A DNA stretch of 7,636 nucleotides from Methanoregula sp. UBA276 (GTDB lineage: Archaea > Halobacteriota > Methanomicrobia > Methanomicrobiales > Methanospirillaceae), in contig DANA01000015.1 of assembly GCA_002508495.1 (NCBI GenBank), forward strand, positions 1 to 7,636, given 5' to 3'. The notes beneath the pieces are model-generated. The model worked only from the letters and a program-made list of their open reading frames with translations, had not been told where the DNA came from and did no database searches. The first letter of the stretch is position 1. The number at the start of each line of letters is the position of its first letter. Below, one piece after another: positions 5,176 through 7,636 of the stretch. A program made the position numbers and the translations under genes.

Positions 5176-6351
5176 ATGGCATTGTTTCCCAAGTTTTCCA
5201 AGAAGAAAGACGGTGTTAACGTCGTGATGGAGCAGCGGCTCCTCCAGAACGTCAACAACCTTATCCTCAATACAGAGACCTGCACGGGATGCGGCATCTG
5301 TGTTGACGCCTGCCCCGAGGAGGCTATTGTTCTCGGTCTTGTGGGTGCATCGCGGAGAGGCGCTATCAACTACGCCGCCCCGATCGATGTCGACGAGACC
5401 AAGTGTTCCTATTGTGGTGTATGCGTCATCATGTGCCCATTCAATGCACTGACTCTGAAGGTTGACGACCAGGAGAGACTCCCGATCCTTGAGAAGGAAG
5501 GGTTCCCGCAATATGACATGGTAACGGAGATAGACGACGAGAAATGCGTCAAGTGTACGATCTGTGAAGAGGTCTGCCCGCGTGATGCAATCGACCGGAA
5601 TGTCCCCGCATACGAAGGAACCTACAAGGGACCCGTTGCCGGTGCCAAGCCAAAGGCTGCCGCAATGAAGACCAAGACGACATTTACCGTCGACAAAGAG
5701 AAATGTTCCCTGTGTGGCCTCTGCGGCGCACTCTGTCCGGCCATCGTCGTGAAGCACAAGCCCTTCTCGGCAGAGAGCGGCAAGGTTGAGGGCGACGTCA
5801 TCTGGGATGAGGCCCAGTGCGACGCCTGCAAGGTGTGTGTCGAAGCCTGCCCCGAGGAGTGCATCACGGTCGAACGCGAGATCATCTCCGACAGGATTGA
5901 CGGGAAGGTCAGCATCATCCAGGACAACTGCTGCACATGCCGGTGGTGTGCCGAGAACTGCCCGACCGAGGCAATCACGGTCGAGAAGATCTTTGAAGGC
6001 GACATCGTGTTCCATGCAGAGAAATGCCCCGGCGGCTGCTCAACCTGCGCAGACATATGCCCGGCCAATGCGATTTACCTGCCGAGCCCGATCCCTGCGG
6101 CTGATATGAAGAGGGACAGCATCGAGGCGACCATCGCGGTCAACAAGGACTACTGTATCCTCTGCGGCGCCTGCGTCAATGCGTGTCCCGGTGAAGACAT
6201 TATCGTTCTCACGAGGACCAATATCCGCATGAAGGGTACCGAGACCGACCTGTTCAAGAAGATCAAGGCAAAACTCTGCACCACCAGGACATCAAAGGTA
6301 AAAGAGGACATTGCCGGCCAAGTCAGCATTAAGGTAACGGAGAATGCGTGA
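5176..6351 (+). CDS. fwdF: polyferredoxin with eight [4Fe-4S] motifs (FwdF/FmdF type)
   Basis: A 391-residue soluble protein with eight CP-ending cluster motifs. Their first cysteines are at 36, 77, 124, 177, 215, 252, 284 and 327. Seven are CX2CX2CX3CP; the seventh is CX3CX2CX3CP (C284, C288, C291, C295). Eight clusters is the number in FwdF, the electron wire of the tungsten/molybdenum formylmethanofuran dehydrogenase complex. In Methanospirillum this polyferredoxin links that complex with electron-bifurcating heterodisulfide reductase. Start at 5176 is preceded by GTGAGGG. Its end overlaps the hdrC GTG by four bases, so it is co-transcribed with hdrCB and likely carries low-potential electrons from Hdr towards CO2 reduction. 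The catalytic fwd genes are not in the window, so it could be an Hdr-dedicated polyferredoxin; the symbol is given on cluster count and context. Confidence 0.82.
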   Translation: MALFPKFSKKKDGVNVVMEQRLLQNVNNLILNTETCTGCGICVDACPEEAIVLGLVGASRRGAINYAAPIDVDETKCSYCGVCVIMCPFNALTLKVDDQERLPILEKEGFPQYDMVTEIDDEKCVKCTICEEVCPRDAIDRNVPAYEGTYKGPVAGAKPKAAAMKTKTTFTVDKEKCSLCGLCGALCPAIVVKHKPFSAESGKVEGDVIWDEAQCDACKVCVEACPEECITVEREIISDRIDGKVSIIQDNCCTCRWCAENCPTEAITVEKIFEGDIVFHAEKCPGGCSTCADICPANAIYLPSPIPAADMKRDSIEATIAVNKDYCILCGACVNACPGEDIIVLTRTNIRMKGTETDLFKKIKAKLCTTRTSKVKEDIAGQVSIKVTENA

Positions 6352-6938
6352 GTACCATGGCACGAACAAAAGGATATCCAGAAGCACTGGACAAGAAACT
6401 CCGCGACCAGCGGTACTACCGTGAGGACTCAAACCCCGAGTTCCTCAAGAAATTGAAGACCATCTCCCGGACCATCCCCCACATGTGCTACCAGTGCGGA
6501 ACCTGCACCGGCTCCTGCCCATCGGCACCCCGCAGCACCTACCGTATCCGTAACTTCATGCGGAGAGCAGTCCTCGGTCTTGAGAACGAAGCACTGACCG
6601 ACCCGGACCTGTGGCTCTGCACAACCTGTTACAGCTGCACGGACCGTTGCCCGCGTGACATTGCACCAACCGATGTCATCATGGCTATGAGAAACCTTGC
6701 CGCACAGCGCGATATTGTCCCGGTCAACTTCTTAAAGACCGTACAGGCAATTTACAGCTCAGGCCACGGTGTGCCCAATAACGATGTCAACCGTGCAGCC
6801 CGCGAGAAGCTCGGCCTGACCCGTGACCCGCCGACCACCCACATGTATCCGGAATATGTCAAGGGCATCCAGAAGATCCTTGACCACTACGGGCTCAAGG
6901 CCCGTGCCGACCGGATCATCAAAGAGAGGGAGGGTTGA
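6348..6938 (+). CDS. hdrC: CoB--CoM heterodisulfide reductase subunit C
   Basis: A 196-residue iron-sulfur subunit, about the family length. It carries two [4Fe-4S] motifs, CYQCGTCTGSCP (C47, C50, C53, C57) and CTTCYSCTDRCP (C91, C94, C97, C101), with the HdrC-typical FMRRAVLGLE (70-79) between them. HdrC passes electrons from the flavin subunit HdrA to the catalytic HdrB in the cytoplasmic complex. I choose the GTG at 6348, which overlaps the polyferredoxin stop (GTGA) and has GGAG five bases upstream. The ATG at 6357 would leave 14 bases to that site, but remains possible. hdrB starts three bases after its stop. No membrane segment is seen, which argues for the soluble HdrABC type, not HdrDE. 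Confidence 0.95.
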   Translation: MSTMARTKGYPEALDKKLRDQRYYREDSNPEFLKKLKTISRTIPHMCYQCGTCTGSCPSAPRSTYRIRNFMRRAVLGLENEALTDPDLWLCTTCYSCTDRCPRDIAPTDVIMAMRNLAAQRDIVPVNFLKTVQAIYSSGHGVPNNDVNRAAREKLGLTRDPPTTHMYPEYVKGIQKILDHYGLKARADRIIKEREG

Positions 6939-6941
6939 TCC

Positions 6942-7636
6942 ATGTCAGAAACAGCAAAACACAAGTATGCATTTTTCCTCGGCTGTATTGCACCGAACAG
7001 GTATCCCGGTGTAGAATCGTCTGCAATCAAGACGTCAGCAAAACTGGGTATCGAACTTGTTCCCCTCAAGGGTGCAAGCTGTTGCCCGGCTCCCGGTGCA
7101 TTCGGGTCGATCGACCTGAACATCTGGTATGCAATGGCAGCCCGGAACGTTGTCCTTGCCGAGCAGATGAAGACAGATATTACCCTCATCTGCAACGGGT
7201 GCTACAAGTCAATCTGGGAAGTCAACCACAAGCTCAAGCACAACAAGGACCTCCGGGACGGAGTCAACGAAGTCTTAAAGGAGATCGACATGGAGTTCAA
7301 GGGAACTGCCAATGTCTACCATCTGGCCGAACTCCTCTATGACCCGAAGATCTGCGGAATCCAGAAGATCCGTGACAGTGTCACCAACCCCCTCACGGGA
7401 ACACGGGTTGCTGTCCACTACGGCTGCCACCTGCTCAAGCCCAAGAAGGACCGTGAATGGATGGCACCAGGTATCGGGGATACCGAGAACCCGATGTGGA
7501 TTGAGGAACTTGTCGGCGCACTTGGCGCGGAGCCGGTACAGTACCGCAATAAGATGCAGTGCTGTGGTGCCGGTGGCGGTGTCCGCGGGTACGATCTCGT
7601 CCACTCGCTGGATATCACCAACGAGAAGATGATCAA
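6942..7636 (+). CDS. hdrB: CoB--CoM heterodisulfide reductase subunit B (3' end outside window)
   Basis: The first 231 residues of HdrB, usually about 290-300 long. This catalytic subunit reduces the CoM-S-S-CoB heterodisulfide with two unusual noncubane [4Fe-4S] clusters, each held by a CCG domain. The first domain is complete: C15, C47-C48, C84 and C87, with spacings of 31, 35 and 2. The second begins with HYGCHLLKP (C162) and CCGAGGG (C207-C208); its final CX2C pair lies beyond the window. The C162 to C207 gap is 44 residues, longer than the usual 31-39 of CCG domains, owing to a segment around REWMAPGIGDTENP (171-184). The start at 6942 has GGGAGGG seven bases upstream and lies three bases after hdrC. 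hdrA is not seen and may follow or lie elsewhere. Confidence 0.95.
   Translation, partial: MSETAKHKYAFFLGCIAPNRYPGVESSAIKTSAKLGIELVPLKGASCCPAPGAFGSIDLNIWYAMAARNVVLAEQMKTDITLICNGCYKSIWEVNHKLKHNKDLRDGVNEVLKEIDMEFKGTANVYHLAELLYDPKICGIQKIRDSVTNPLTGTRVAVHYGCHLLKPKKDREWMAPGIGDTENPMWIEELVGALGAEPVQYRNKMQCCGAGGGVRGYDLVHSLDITNEKMI

Noticed and set aside
5113..6015. Minus-strand open frame of 300 codons
   Set aside because: It mirrors the polyferredoxin, whose eight cysteine motifs prove the plus-strand frame. The Leu/Asp/His-rich product is what the complement of such a gene gives.
1..7636. CRISPR arrays, tRNA or rRNA genes, insertion sequences
   Set aside because: No regular repeat-spacer pattern, cloverleaf-like sequence or transposase gene was found by reading both strands.

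Overview
The window comes from a hydrogenotrophic methanogenic archaeon, most likely a member of the Methanomicrobiales (a Methanoregula-, Methanosphaerula- or Methanolinea-like genome). The evidence is a formyltransferase Ftr, a polyferredoxin of FwdF/FmdF type, heterodisulfide reductase subunits HdrC and HdrB, and methanogen-specific marker genes. The DNA is GC-rich and genes are tightly packed. Archaeal TATA-type elements appear only in the intergenic gaps. The order is an assignment from protein similarity and style, not from a database search.

Left part (1-3741, minus strand): a four-gene cluster read right to left. First comes a TiaS-kinase-like protein, then its smaller paralog, which I take to be methanogenesis marker protein 11. 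Next is a radical SAM protein, then the N-terminal part of an IorA-like thiamine-pyrophosphate enzyme that runs off the left edge. Successive genes overlap by 17, 19 and 4 bases, so they are almost certainly one translationally coupled operon. A TATA box lies just upstream in the gap after ftr.

Middle (3742-5175): ftr on the minus strand with its own Shine-Dalgarno, promoter and oligo-U end. Beyond it is a gap of about 470 bases separating ftr from the plus-strand operon. This gap holds a 10-base direct repeat flanking the ftr promoter, candidate TATA boxes, two inverted repeats and a 39-codon ORF. The ORF carries a single ferredoxin cluster motif and looks like the front of an FwdG-type ferredoxin.

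Right part (5176-7636, plus strand): an eight-cluster polyferredoxin, then hdrC, then hdrB (cut by the window end). The arrangement joins the last step of methanogenesis (heterodisulfide reduction, where low-potential electrons are made by bifurcation) with the electron wire to the first step (CO2 reduction to formylmethanofuran). Ftr, on the other strand, carries out the second step. The best candidate for something not yet described is the minus-strand cluster of two TiaS-like paralogs, a radical SAM enzyme and an IorA-like protein. It has no assigned pathway, and its gene content suggests synthesis or modification of a cofactor, RNA or protein linked to methanogenesis.
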